Below are positions 1 to 5,009 of a DNA stretch of 5,009 nucleotides, piece after piece. Origin of the DNA: JAAFIP01 sp043728315. GTDB taxonomy: Bacteria > Pseudomonadota > Gammaproteobacteria > Burkholderiales > Burkholderiaceae_C. The notes under the pieces are model-generated. The model was not told the origin of the DNA and did not search any database. It worked only from the letters and a program-made list of their open reading frames with translations. The stretch lies in assembly GCA_043728315.1 (NCBI GenBank), contig JAYTMT010000216.1:1-5009 (forward strand), in the 5' to 3' direction. Numbering within the stretch: the first letter of the stretch is position 1; each line of letters begins with the position of its first letter. Position numbers and translations under genes: made by a program.

Positions 1-2
1 CA

Positions 3-41
3 CTAGTGCCGATAGCAGCTCAAGAGATTGAAAACTCCTGA
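3..41 (+). CDS. 3' end of an unidentified protein (partial)
   Basis: An open frame enters from the left edge and ends at the TGA at 39-41, giving the C-terminal residues LVPIAAQEIENS. Only 12 codons are visible, so neither the family nor the function can be named. Two things support it as a real gene end. A rho-independent terminator in the same direction begins 15 bases after the stop. An attC site in the same orientation lies about 100 bases further on, which is where a cassette gene's 3' end is expected. The other two + frames close at 4-6 (TAG) and 29-31 (TGA), so this is the frame that stays open longest, though not by much. That the gene is an integron cassette gene is inference; it could equally be the last chromosomal gene before the site. 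Confidence 0.35.
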   Translation, partial: LVPIAAQEIENS

Positions 42-55
42 AAATTCAGGAATTT

Positions 56-80
56 GTCAGCTTTAGCTGGCGCTTTTTTT
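56..80 (+). terminator. Rho-independent terminator
   Basis: A 6-bp stem pairs 56-61 (GTCAGC) with 66-71 (GCTGGC), with one G-T wobble and a TTTA loop. It is followed by GC and then seven T residues at 74-80. It lies 15 bases after the TGA at 39-41 and would end transcription of the partial gene at the left edge. A second short palindrome (CCTGAA/TTCAGG, 37-50) overlaps that stop codon and has no T tract of its own. Confidence 0.6.
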
Positions 81-146
81 GAATTCTGCAAGTGGCTCAT
101 AAGTATGATTTTTTGTTTACGATTTTCGGTCATCTTTAGCGCGTTA

Positions 147-258
147 GCCTAACACTTCGGTCAAGGCGTCCACCAACAGCGTGGCGCGCCGCATGCTCAT
201 ATACCCTAGGCAATCGGCGCGCCACGCTGTTGGTGTCGCCTTACCTCAAACGTTAGTG
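147..258 (+). other. attC: Integron attC recombination site (59-base element)
   Basis: The R'' box GCCTAAC (147-153) fits RYYYAAC. The R' box GTTAGTG (252-258) keeps the essential GTTAG but departs from GTTRRRY in its last bases, which belong to the next segment. Inside these, L'' AAGGCG (163-168) pairs with L' CGCCTT (237-242), and both are separated from their core box by a 9-base spacer (154-162 and 243-251). Between L'' and the inner stem there are two bases (TC), against one (T) on the other side. That gives the extra-helical base on the L'' side known from folded attC sites. The inner stem is a perfect 20-bp inverted repeat (171-190 with 216-235) around a 25-base variable loop. Around the boxes, CTCAA-CGTTAG closely resembles the same part of the aadA-type attC as I recall it. 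In this orientation the site belongs to a cassette on its left. Its 112-bp length is within the usual attC range. IntI would cut within R' near 252/253. Confidence 0.85.
171..235. repeat. Perfect 20-bp inverted repeat forming the attC inner stem
   Basis: The arm CACCAACAGCGTGGCGCGCC at 171-190 is the exact reverse complement of 216-235. The loop is 25 bases (191-215). Each arm contains the 8-bp self-palindrome GGCGCGCC. There is no T tract after it on either strand, so it is not a terminator. It is best read as the variable stem of the attC site, the part that differs between cassettes. Confidence 0.9.
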
Positions 259-449
259 ATCAAGGAAACGTTCCACAACATGCAAGCCGTATTGCGAGCT
301 AGGTAAGCGCCCAAGCGTGACCGAAAATCAGGCATGTTGACTTAGCAATAGTTACATCACACCTACTATTACTACCAAAATAATAGCAAACTATCGCTAT
401 ATTGCGGTGACATTAGCCAAATTATCTAGTGGATTCAAAAGAGTCTCTT
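259..449. other. Gene-free stretch between attC and the hydrolase gene
   Basis: No convincing gene, second attC or strong promoter was found. The only structure is a short inverted repeat, CTATTA (366-371) with TAATAG (381-386) around a 9-base loop, lying downstream of the leftward hydrolase gene. It lacks a T tract on either strand, so I do not call it a terminator. The stretch around 340-430 is much richer in A+T than the coding region to its right. Confidence 0.5.
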
Positions 450-1229
450 TCAACCAAGCGCCAACCCATCCAACCAAGCCAGCACATCCGCCACCACCGC
501 CTCATACCCGGGCTCGGCCAGCGGCCAATGGGCGTGCTGGGGGTATTCGCGGCTGGCTGCTAGCGGGCCATACCAGCGGGCGGTGGCGCGGGACGCGCCG
601 ATGGGGACTATGCGGTCTTGCACGCCAGCTAGCAGGAGCATGGGTGTATGGATGCGGGATTTGTTCACGCGGTTGCTGCCTGCAAGGTTGAGCGGGCCAA
701 AGGCCAGTTGGTAGGCCGCTCGGCCAGATTCATGCACCAGTTGGGCAGCGCAATCTCTGGCTTGTGGTGCTGGCATGGCATTAAAAAGTAAATAGTTGGC
801 CTCCCAAGCACTGAGCTTGAATGCGCTGCGCCAGAGCAAGGGGTTAGCAAAATGCCGTGCAGTGCCGGGCAGGGCGGCAAGGCGCAGCGGAAATACCGCC
901 CCCGGGGCTGCGGCGCACACGCCCACCACTGCGGCCAAGCGAGATTGCGTTGCTAGCATTTGCGCCACCAAGCCGCCCATGCTGTGGCCAATCACAATCG
1001 GTGGTTCGGTGTATTTTTCGAGGGCCTCAGCCGCTGCCGCCACATAGTTGGCAATACCCATATGCCGCAAATCATCAGGAGTTGCCTCGTTAGGCGCTGC
1101 TTCGTGGCCCGGAAAGCACAAGGCCTGCGTGCGGTAGCCAGCAGCTTCAAACAGGGCGCGCCACTGCTCCCACACCCAAGGGCGGCTCCACATGCCGTGT
1201 AGAAAAAGAATGGGGGGTTTGGAGCGCAT
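450..1229 (-). CDS. Alpha/beta hydrolase, substrate unknown
   Basis: A 259-aa cytoplasmic serine hydrolase of the alpha/beta-hydrolase fold (Abhydrolase_1/6 type), with no signal peptide visible. Family landmarks are all present from the chosen ATG. ILFLHGMW at 7-14 gives the first strand and oxyanion-hole HG. GHSMGG at 81-86 is the nucleophile elbow with Ser83. LLLAGVQDRIVP at 198-209 carries the acid Asp205. HAHWPLAEPG at 232-241 carries the catalytic His, most likely His234. The lid region is about 115-190. The substrate cannot be read from sequence; relatives are esterases, lipases or C-C hydrolases. The frame stays open to an ATG at 1319, but that longer form would add 30 residues unlike the family and overlap the toxin gene by 41 bp, so 1229 is preferred. 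No clear Shine-Dalgarno precedes it. It lies 49 bp after the toxin stop and may be read from the same promoter. Confidence 0.85.
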   Translation of the reverse strand: MRSKPPILFLHGMWSRPWVWEQWRALFEAAGYRTQALCFPGHEAAPNEATPDDLRHMGIANYVAAAAEALEKYTEPPIVIGHSMGGLVAQMLATQSRLAAVVGVCAAAPGAVFPLRLAALPGTARHFANPLLWRSAFKLSAWEANYLLFNAMPAPQARDCAAQLVHESGRAAYQLAFGPLNLAGSNRVNKSRIHTPMLLLAGVQDRIVPIGASRATARWYGPLAASREYPQHAHWPLAEPGYEAVVADVLAWLDGLALG

Positions 1230-1278
1230 GGTGTTTACGGTGCAAAGGGTGGTTTTGGAGGTTGTACGGCGTGAAGAG

Positions 1279-1743
1279 TCAAGCTCTCTGTGCCACTGTA
1301 CCAAAATGGTAAAACTCATCAGCCATGACTTGAATCACACGCTGTACCGCTTGGTTGGCGCTGTCTTTGCTGCTGAGAAATTCGTGTGCGCCAGGATCAT
1401 TGACAATGTAGAGCAAAAGATAGCCATGACGGCCACCATCAACATAGAACAAAAACCGATCACTGACGCGCTTTCTGCGGCGCTGCCAGTTGGTATCCCA
1501 TGCGGCTAAGGCATTTGGGGTGGAAATTGGCACCATATGCACATGGCGTACCATGCACGAGTGTAAGTTCAAGGCATCCTTGCCAAAGAAATAGCTTTCA
1601 TCCTCCCCGCTGTGCTTCCATTGCACAAAGCGATCTATGAAGTGCTGCGCATTGATATTCTCAGCTGAAAATGCTTCTTGCAGCCAAGGGGATATGCAAG
1701 CTTTGAGCGCCGTAGCAGGCAGCGGGTGAGCCGGCATACCCAC
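1279..1743 (-). CDS. YafO-like type II toxin (probable mRNA interferase)
   Basis: A 154-aa protein (GTG start) or 152-aa (ATG at 1737). Several blocks line up with E. coli YafO as I recall it: FIDRFVQWKHSG followed by FGKDAL (53-58), RHVHMVPI (66-73), the WQRRRKRVSDRFLFYV block (86-101), the hydrophobic strand GYLLLYIV (107-114), and DPGAHEFL (116-123) before a final helix. In YafO these correspond to FGRDAL, VAHIHLA, the SRTNDEAHLVY stretch, WLLIAIL and PEPHKLA. YafO is a ribosome-associated endonuclease that cleaves translated mRNA and halts growth until neutralised by its antitoxin. The gene starts directly after the stop of the 63-aa gene, as in a translationally coupled toxin-antitoxin operon. 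It is about 20 residues longer at the N terminus than E. coli YafO. Assignment is by motif resemblance only; overall identity looks low. No obvious ribosome binding site decides between GTG and ATG. Confidence 0.7.
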   Translation of the reverse strand: MGMPAHPLPATALKACISPWLQEAFSAENINAQHFIDRFVQWKHSGEDESYFFGKDALNLHSCMVRHVHMVPISTPNALAAWDTNWQRRRKRVSDRFLFYVDGGRHGYLLLYIVNDPGAHEFLSSKDSANQAVQRVIQVMADEFYHFGTVAQRA

Positions 1744-1935
1744 TTAATGGGCGACAAGCTTTTTTAGTCCTGCCAAGGTAAATTGAGAGCTAGAAGCAAT
1801 GGCTTCAAAGACTGATTTATCAGCCGCATCCAAGCGTGGCACGTTGCGCTTTAGCACGAGCAGCTGAGGGGCAGTTTTTTTCGCGACAGAACGACGCGTG
1901 ATACGCGGAGATGTTGTTACGGTTTCACTGAGCAT
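1744..1935 (-). CDS. Small basic protein, candidate antitoxin of the YafO-like toxin
   Basis: A 63-aa protein that I do not recognise by family. It is strongly basic, with 11 Lys/Arg against 4 Asp/Glu. Residues 11-34 hold clusters such as RITRR, KK and LKRNVPR. The C-terminal half (36-63) looks like two short helices, DAADKSVFEAIASS and FTLAGLKKLVAH. Its TAA stop is followed immediately by the toxin's GTG, with the in-frame ATG six bases further on. This upstream position and tight coupling are typical of antitoxins, and that is the main support for the role. It does not resemble YafN, a Phd/YefM-type acidic-tailed antitoxin that partners YafO in E. coli. The basic N-terminal part could bind DNA or RNA, but this is inference. 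An in-frame TAA lies just upstream of the ATG at 1935, so the start cannot be far upstream. The AT-rich 175-bp region upstream should carry the operon promoter. Confidence 0.6.
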   Translation of the reverse strand: MLSETVTTSPRITRRSVAKKTAPQLLVLKRNVPRLDAADKSVFEAIASSSQFTLAGLKKLVAH

Positions 1936-1980
1936 GAATTTATTTTAATGCATTCTACGGATTGATCGTTGAGGTGCTTT
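1936..1980 (-). promoter_or_regulatory. Possible promoter region of the toxin-antitoxin operon
   Basis: On the minus strand two -10-like hexamers lie just upstream of the 63-aa gene: TAAAAT (1942-1947) and TAGAAT (1952-1957), beside an 8-bp palindrome AATGCATT (1947-1954). Neither has a convincing -35 element at 16-18 bp. The region must promote the leftward operon because the gene on its other side runs the opposite way, but the exact promoter is a guess. Confidence 0.3.
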
Positions 1981-2085
1981 GAGCCAATTTTGGACTTACT
2001 TGCCTATCACCCAGCAATAAGTTCAAGCTTGATCATCTCAATCGCATTGTTTACACTATTTTAATAATTTAATCATGCATTTTAC

Positions 2086-2106
2086 GTATTATATTCCGTA
2101 TAATAC
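2086..2106 (+). promoter_or_regulatory. Inverted repeat overlapping the -10 element of the ATPase gene
   Basis: GTATTATA (2086-2093) and TATAATAC (2099-2106) are perfect reverse complements around a 5-base spacer TTCCG. The right arm contains the consensus -10 hexamer TATAAT (2099-2104). A start about seven bases later would fall on or next to the A of the ATG at 2111, so the message would be leaderless, in line with the absence of a Shine-Dalgarno sequence. No good -35 is visible at the expected distance (2076-2081 reads TGCATT). A repressor bound to the repeat would block the promoter directly. The repeat is AT-rich, so chance palindromy is possible. Confidence 0.5.
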
Positions 2107-2110
2107 ATGA

Positions 2111-3295
2111 ATGATTGATCGCCATTTGTACCCTCATTTGCTAGAAACGCTGGCCGATAACCCTGCTGTGGCGCTGCTGGGGCCGCGGCAGGCGGGTAAG
2201 ACGACTTTGGCGCACCACATTGGCGACCAGCGCAATAGTGGGCAGGGCACGGGCAGCATGTATTTAGACTTGGAAAGCCCGCATGACAGGCAAAAGCTGC
2301 TGGATGCACAGGCGTATTTGCAGGCGCATGAGGACAAGCTGGTGATTTTGGATGAGGTGCAGCACATGCCTCATCTGTTTGGGGTACTGCGCAGCTTGGT
2401 TGACCAAGGGCGGCGCAAGGGTTTGAGTGCAGGGCGATTTTTGCTGTTGGGTTCTGCCTCGGGTGAGCTGCTCAGGCAGTCGGGCGAGAGCTTGGCGGGG
2501 CGTATTGCTTACTTGGAGTTGCCGCCTTTTCAGCCGCTTGAATTGCGGGCTCTAGATCAAGATGCGCTGTGGCTGCGGGGCGGGTTTGCCAGCAGCTTTT
2601 TGGCCAGTTCGCAGCCCAAAAGCATGACCTGGCGACAAAATTTAATCAACACGTATCTCCAGCGCGATATTCCGGCTTACGGCACGCGCGTTCCGGCCCA
2701 GACGCTGCGCCGCCTGTGGACGATGCTGGCGCACCAACAAGGCGGCTTGCTGGATGTGTCGATGCTTGGCAAAAACTTGATGCTGGATGCTAAGACGGTG
2801 CACCGCTATTTGGATTTGTTTGTGGACCTGATGCTGCTGCGCCGCTTGGTCCCATGGCATAGCAATGTGGGCAAGCGCATGGTGAAGTCGCCCAAGTTGT
2901 ATATCCGCGATTCGGGGCTGGTGCATGCGCTGCTGGGCATTGCCTCGCTTGATGCGGTGTTGGCGCATCCGGTAGTGGGCAACAGCTGGGAGGGATTTGT
3001 AATAGAGGCGCTGCTCAACGCTGCGCCAATCAACACCAGCGCAGGGTTTTATCGCACCAGCAATGGCGCAGAAATTGACTTGGTGATGGATGTGCCGGGC
3101 TACGGCGTGTGGGCGATTGAAATCAAGCGCGGCATTGCCAGCCCGCCTAGGCGCGGTTTTTACAGCGCGTGTGAAGATATTGCGCCAGCGCGGCGTTTTG
3201 TGGTGTACCCCGCTGGAGAGGCTTACCCGTTGGGCGCAGGCTTAGAAGCTGTTGGTCTGCGCACGATGCTAGAGACGCTGCAAATGAGTGGGTGA
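2111..3295 (+). CDS. AAA family ATPase with DUF4143 C-terminal domain
   Basis: A 394-aa protein with the two-domain layout of the large prokaryotic AAA_14/DUF4143 family (YhhY/COG1373-like ATPases in my reading). The N-terminal ATPase domain spans roughly residues 1-140: a Walker A motif GPRQAGKT (24-31), the strand MYLDLE (50-55), Walker B LVILDE (77-82), and a sensor strand FLLLGSAS (110-117). The YLELPPFQPLEL linker is at 134-145. A winged-helix-like part follows at about 195-250. The C-terminal DUF4143 domain contains NGAEIDLV (318-325) and WAIEIKR (334-340), which look like the D...ExK core (Asp323, Glu337, Lys339) of PD-(D/E)xK nucleases. The length is normal for the family, with no truncation. 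Cellular role is unknown; such genes often sit among mobile and toxin-antitoxin genes. The start at 2111 fits the typical N terminus; the ATG at 2107 is out of frame and closes after three codons. The gene is divergent from the toxin-antitoxin operon and convergent with the monooxygenase. Confidence 0.9.
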   Translation: MIDRHLYPHLLETLADNPAVALLGPRQAGKTTLAHHIGDQRNSGQGTGSMYLDLESPHDRQKLLDAQAYLQAHEDKLVILDEVQHMPHLFGVLRSLVDQGRRKGLSAGRFLLLGSASGELLRQSGESLAGRIAYLELPPFQPLELRALDQDALWLRGGFASSFLASSQPKSMTWRQNLINTYLQRDIPAYGTRVPAQTLRRLWTMLAHQQGGLLDVSMLGKNLMLDAKTVHRYLDLFVDLMLLRRLVPWHSNVGKRMVKSPKLYIRDSGLVHALLGIASLDAVLAHPVVGNSWEGFVIEALLNAAPINTSAGFYRTSNGAEIDLVMDVPGYGVWAIEIKRGIASPPRRGFYSACEDIAPARRFVVYPAGEAYPLGAGLEAVGLRTMLETLQMSG

Positions 3296-3307
3296 TTGGC
3301 CCAATGC

Positions 3308-4678
3308 TCATGCTGGCAAGCCTTGTGGGCGTTTTACCCCGCCTTTGCGCTGCGGCGGCGGTTTGCCAATGTCAATGCCCGCTTGGGCGAGCGCGGCTTG
3401 CAGCTCTTTGCGAAACAGGTGGTAGTCCACCTCGGTGCTGTGGCGCGGGGCGATTTCAAAATCAAAATGCGGATTGTCCATTTCATGTTGAATTTTGGCG
3501 GGCAGGTTGGCGGGGCGCTGCCATTTGCCAATGATTTCTTGGACGGCCAGCCGCGCTTGCATGTCGGCCATGGGCCAAATGCAGCCCAGCGGTTGAAACA
3601 GGCCAATGAAATACAAACTGGGGTGCTGGGCGTGAAGCATTTTTAAATACAAAGGCGTTTTATCGACCGTGCTGTAGTCAATAAAGCGGTTGTCAAAAAA
3701 CGGGTGCGTGATGACAAAGCCGGTGCAGGCCACCACGGTGTCGTAGGTGGCGCGGCTGCCATCGGTAAACACCACGTCTGCGCCTTCAAAGCGGGCAATG
3801 CCGCCGCGCGGGCCGATGCGGCCGTGGCGAATGAAGTCGATCAAATCGCTGTTGAGGGTGGGGTGGGCGTGCAGGGGTGGCTTGGTGTTCTCGGGCAGGC
3901 CCATGTCGCGGTAGTTGCCCTGCAAGAGGCGCAGCAGCCACTGAAAGCTGGTTTGCCGCACCCAAGTGGGCAGCCAAGCCGAGCCACTGGCAAATTCGTC
4001 GCTGGGTTTGCCAAAGATGAATTTGGGCACAAACCACTGCGGGCTGCGCATGCTCAGGTGCACGCTGTGGCTCACGCGCGCGGCCTCCACCGCCACGTCG
4101 CAGGCAGAATTGCCGCCGCCAATCACAAGCACCCGCTTGCCGCGCCAGCTGTCGTCCACGCCCTTAAAGTCGTGCGAATGGATGTATTGGCCAGCAAACT
4201 CGCCTTGTATCTCAGGCCAGCGCGGATTCCAGTGGTGGCCGTTGGCAACCATCATGTGGCTAAACTGCATGCGCTGTTCTTCGCCTGCCTCGTCCAGATA
4301 ATCCACGCGCCAAGTCTCATCGGCGTTCTTTTCCACCGCCGTCACGCTGTGGCCAAACTTGATGCACTCCATGACCCCAAAATGCTTGGCGTAGCTCTCA
4401 AAATACGCCTGCAACTGGCTGTGGTGCGGGTAGGCTGGGTAGCCCGCTGGCATGGGGTAGTCTTCGTATTCGCTCCAAGCGCGGCTGGAGATGATGTGGG
4501 TGTTTTCATGCACGCTGCTGTGGCCGGTGCTGGAGTTGAACACCCAGTTGCCGCCTACCAAAGTGTTGCGCTCAAATACCGTGACTTTCAGGCCTGCGGC
4601 GATGCAGTTTTTAGCAGCGGTGATGCCGCTGGGCCCTGCGCCTATGACGCAAACATGGAGTGGGACAGTTGGATTCAT
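3308..4678 (-). CDS. Flavin-containing monooxygenase
   Basis: A 456-aa FAD- and NADPH-dependent monooxygenase of the FMO-like (class B) family, presumably cytoplasmic. In order it shows the FAD-binding GAGPSG (13-18) with a following acidic residue in VFERN (34-38), the GGNWVF stretch (42-47), and the FMO signature FxGxxxHxxxF at 161-171 (F161, G163, H167, F171). Next come the NADPH-binding GGGNSA (187-192) and the ATG-like motif VACTGF (316-321). Length and motif spacing are normal and nothing is missing. FMO relatives oxygenate soft nucleophiles (N- or S-containing compounds, trimethylamine-like amines) or carry out Baeyer-Villiger oxidation. The FxGxxxHxxxF spacing favours the FMO signature over the Baeyer-Villiger one, but the substrate cannot be assigned. 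The ATG at 4678 has a weak GAAGA ribosome site on its 5' side and places the Rossmann motif at the expected distance. The gene stands alone, and its stop is 12 bp from that of the convergent ATPase gene. Confidence 0.92.
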   Translation of the reverse strand: MNPTVPLHVCVIGAGPSGITAAKNCIAAGLKVTVFERNTLVGGNWVFNSSTGHSSVHENTHIISSRAWSEYEDYPMPAGYPAYPHHSQLQAYFESYAKHFGVMECIKFGHSVTAVEKNADETWRVDYLDEAGEEQRMQFSHMMVANGHHWNPRWPEIQGEFAGQYIHSHDFKGVDDSWRGKRVLVIGGGNSACDVAVEAARVSHSVHLSMRSPQWFVPKFIFGKPSDEFASGSAWLPTWVRQTSFQWLLRLLQGNYRDMGLPENTKPPLHAHPTLNSDLIDFIRHGRIGPRGGIARFEGADVVFTDGSRATYDTVVACTGFVITHPFFDNRFIDYSTVDKTPLYLKMLHAQHPSLYFIGLFQPLGCIWPMADMQARLAVQEIIGKWQRPANLPAKIQHEMDNPHFDFEIAPRHSTEVDYHLFRKELQAALAQAGIDIGKPPPQRKGGVKRPQGLPA

Positions 4679-4780
4679 GGCTGTATCTTCGCTGGCTGCG
4701 GGGCTATCGGTGCATGGCGTTTTCCCCTACGGGTCAGCGTTTTGGCTCTCCCGCCGCCGCTCATGCGGGGATACCCAATA

Positions 4781-4924
4781 CTGTTCGTTTAGTTTGTTTC
4801 ACTCGCTCTAAGGCTGCTAACTGGTTCATGTTCAGTTTGGTTGCTGCCTCGGCTAAGCGTGCGCTGTGCTGGTGTTCATGTTTCGATTTTAGTTGGTCAC
4901 TGCTGCGGCCAAGCGAGCGCTGTG
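4781..4924. repeat. Three diverged tandem repeat units (40-56 bp)
   Basis: Units lie at 4781-4820, 4821-4868 and 4869-4924. Each begins with a form of CTGGTTCATGTT (CTGTTCGTTTAG, CTGGTTCATGTT, CTGGTGTTCATG). The last two share the core TTGGTTGCTGC / TTGGTCACTGC, then CGGC(T/C)AAGCG and GCGCTGTG at the end. The first unit is the most decayed but keeps GTTTG, CTC and CTAAG in the same order. Lengths of 40, 48 and 56 are not all multiples of three, which argues against a coding repeat. The last bases of the window (CTCGGGCTAAAGC, 4997-5009) resemble part of the unit and may begin another copy. Confidence 0.55.
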
Positions 4925-4947
4925 CCCACGCGCAAACGGTCGCTGGC

Positions 4948-4975
4948 CCCTTCGGGGTAGCTTGTTTTTTCAAGC
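4948..4975 (+). terminator. Weak terminator-like hairpin pair
   Basis: CCCC-TTC-GGGG is followed after seven bases by six T residues. The T run is itself the loop of a second hairpin, GCTTG (4960-4964) with CAAGC (4971-4975). It could end rightward transcription, but no + strand gene ends just before it, so its role is doubtful. Confidence 0.2.
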
Positions 4976-5009
4976 AAATGGGAGGAATGTTCATAACTCG
5001 GGCTAAAGC

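Larger units (their letters stand above)
4679..5009. other. Long upstream region of the monooxygenase gene, no convincing gene
   Basis: This stretch of about 330 bp holds the leader and promoter region of the leftward monooxygenase gene. It contains three diverged tandem repeat units (4781-4924) and two hairpins (4948-4975). A 77-codon frame on the minus strand (4994-4761) exists, but it reads through the repeat units in different frames and resembles no family I know. I could not place a good sigma-70 promoter for the monooxygenase gene here. Confidence 0.5.

Noticed and set aside
171..235. The 20-bp inverted repeat as a transposon end pair or a terminator
   Set aside because: The arms are only 25 bases apart, there is no T tract, and the flanking core and L boxes explain it fully as an attC stem.
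280..306. A nine-codon frame (ATG...TAA) after the attC
   Set aside because: It is too short to support and has no convincing ribosome site or regulatory context.
407..691. A 94-codon + strand frame overlapping the hydrolase 3' end
   Set aside because: It is rich in Pro, Gly, Arg and Trp and lies opposite the well-supported hydrolase gene; it is a shadow frame.
1936..2110. A second attC closing the toxin-antitoxin segment
   Set aside because: I looked for paired RYYYAAC/GTTRRRY and L boxes and saw none on either strand; only short AT-rich palindromes are present.
3704..4792. A 362-codon open frame on the + strand opposite the monooxygenase gene
   Set aside because: It is antisense to a gene with complete FMO motifs. 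Its translation is low in complexity (Ala, Val and His rich) with no recognisable domain, as expected of a shadow frame in GC-rich DNA.
4761..4994. A 77-codon minus-strand open frame upstream of the monooxygenase gene
   Set aside because: It has no Shine-Dalgarno and no family resemblance. It runs through repeat units that are out of frame with one another, so it is more likely an accidental frame.

Overview
The window looks like chromosome of a betaproteobacterium, probably Burkholderiales/Comamonadaceae. This is inferred from the moderately high-GC genes, their codon use and the general look of the flavin monooxygenase and ATPase; no marker gene fixes the taxon. It has an accessory left half and a more ordinary right half.

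Left edge (1-258): the last codons of a probable + strand gene stop at 41 and are followed by a rho-independent terminator (56-80). Next comes a well-formed integron recombination site of the attC (59-base element) type at 147-258. It has R''/R' core boxes, matched L''/L' boxes with an extra base on the L'' side, and a perfect 20-bp inner stem. Its orientation agrees with the + strand gene on its left being its cassette. I found no integrase and no second attC, so this is either the distal end of a cassette array lying to the left or an isolated attC.

Minus-strand block (1935 down to 450): three genes read leftward in the order small basic 63-aa protein, YafO-like toxin, alpha/beta hydrolase. 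The first two abut exactly (stop codon then start codon), the usual layout of a type II toxin-antitoxin pair. The small protein does not look like YafN, the known YafO partner, so it is a candidate for a different antitoxin family. The hydrolase follows 49 bp later and may share the transcript.

Divergent intergenic region (1936-2110): AT-rich. It carries an 8-bp inverted repeat that includes a perfect TATAAT placed just before the start codon of the next gene, which suggests a leaderless and possibly self-regulated message.

Right half: a 394-aa AAA ATPase with a C-terminal DUF4143/nuclease-like domain (2111-3295, +) converges, with a 12-bp gap, on a 456-aa flavin-containing monooxygenase (3308-4678, -). 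Upstream of the monooxygenase, 4679-5009 holds no convincing gene. It contains three diverged tandem repeat units of 40-56 bp and two short hairpins.

The most interesting points are the attC site beside a probable unusual YafO-type toxin-antitoxin pair, and the ATPase promoter layout. No complete new system is proven here.
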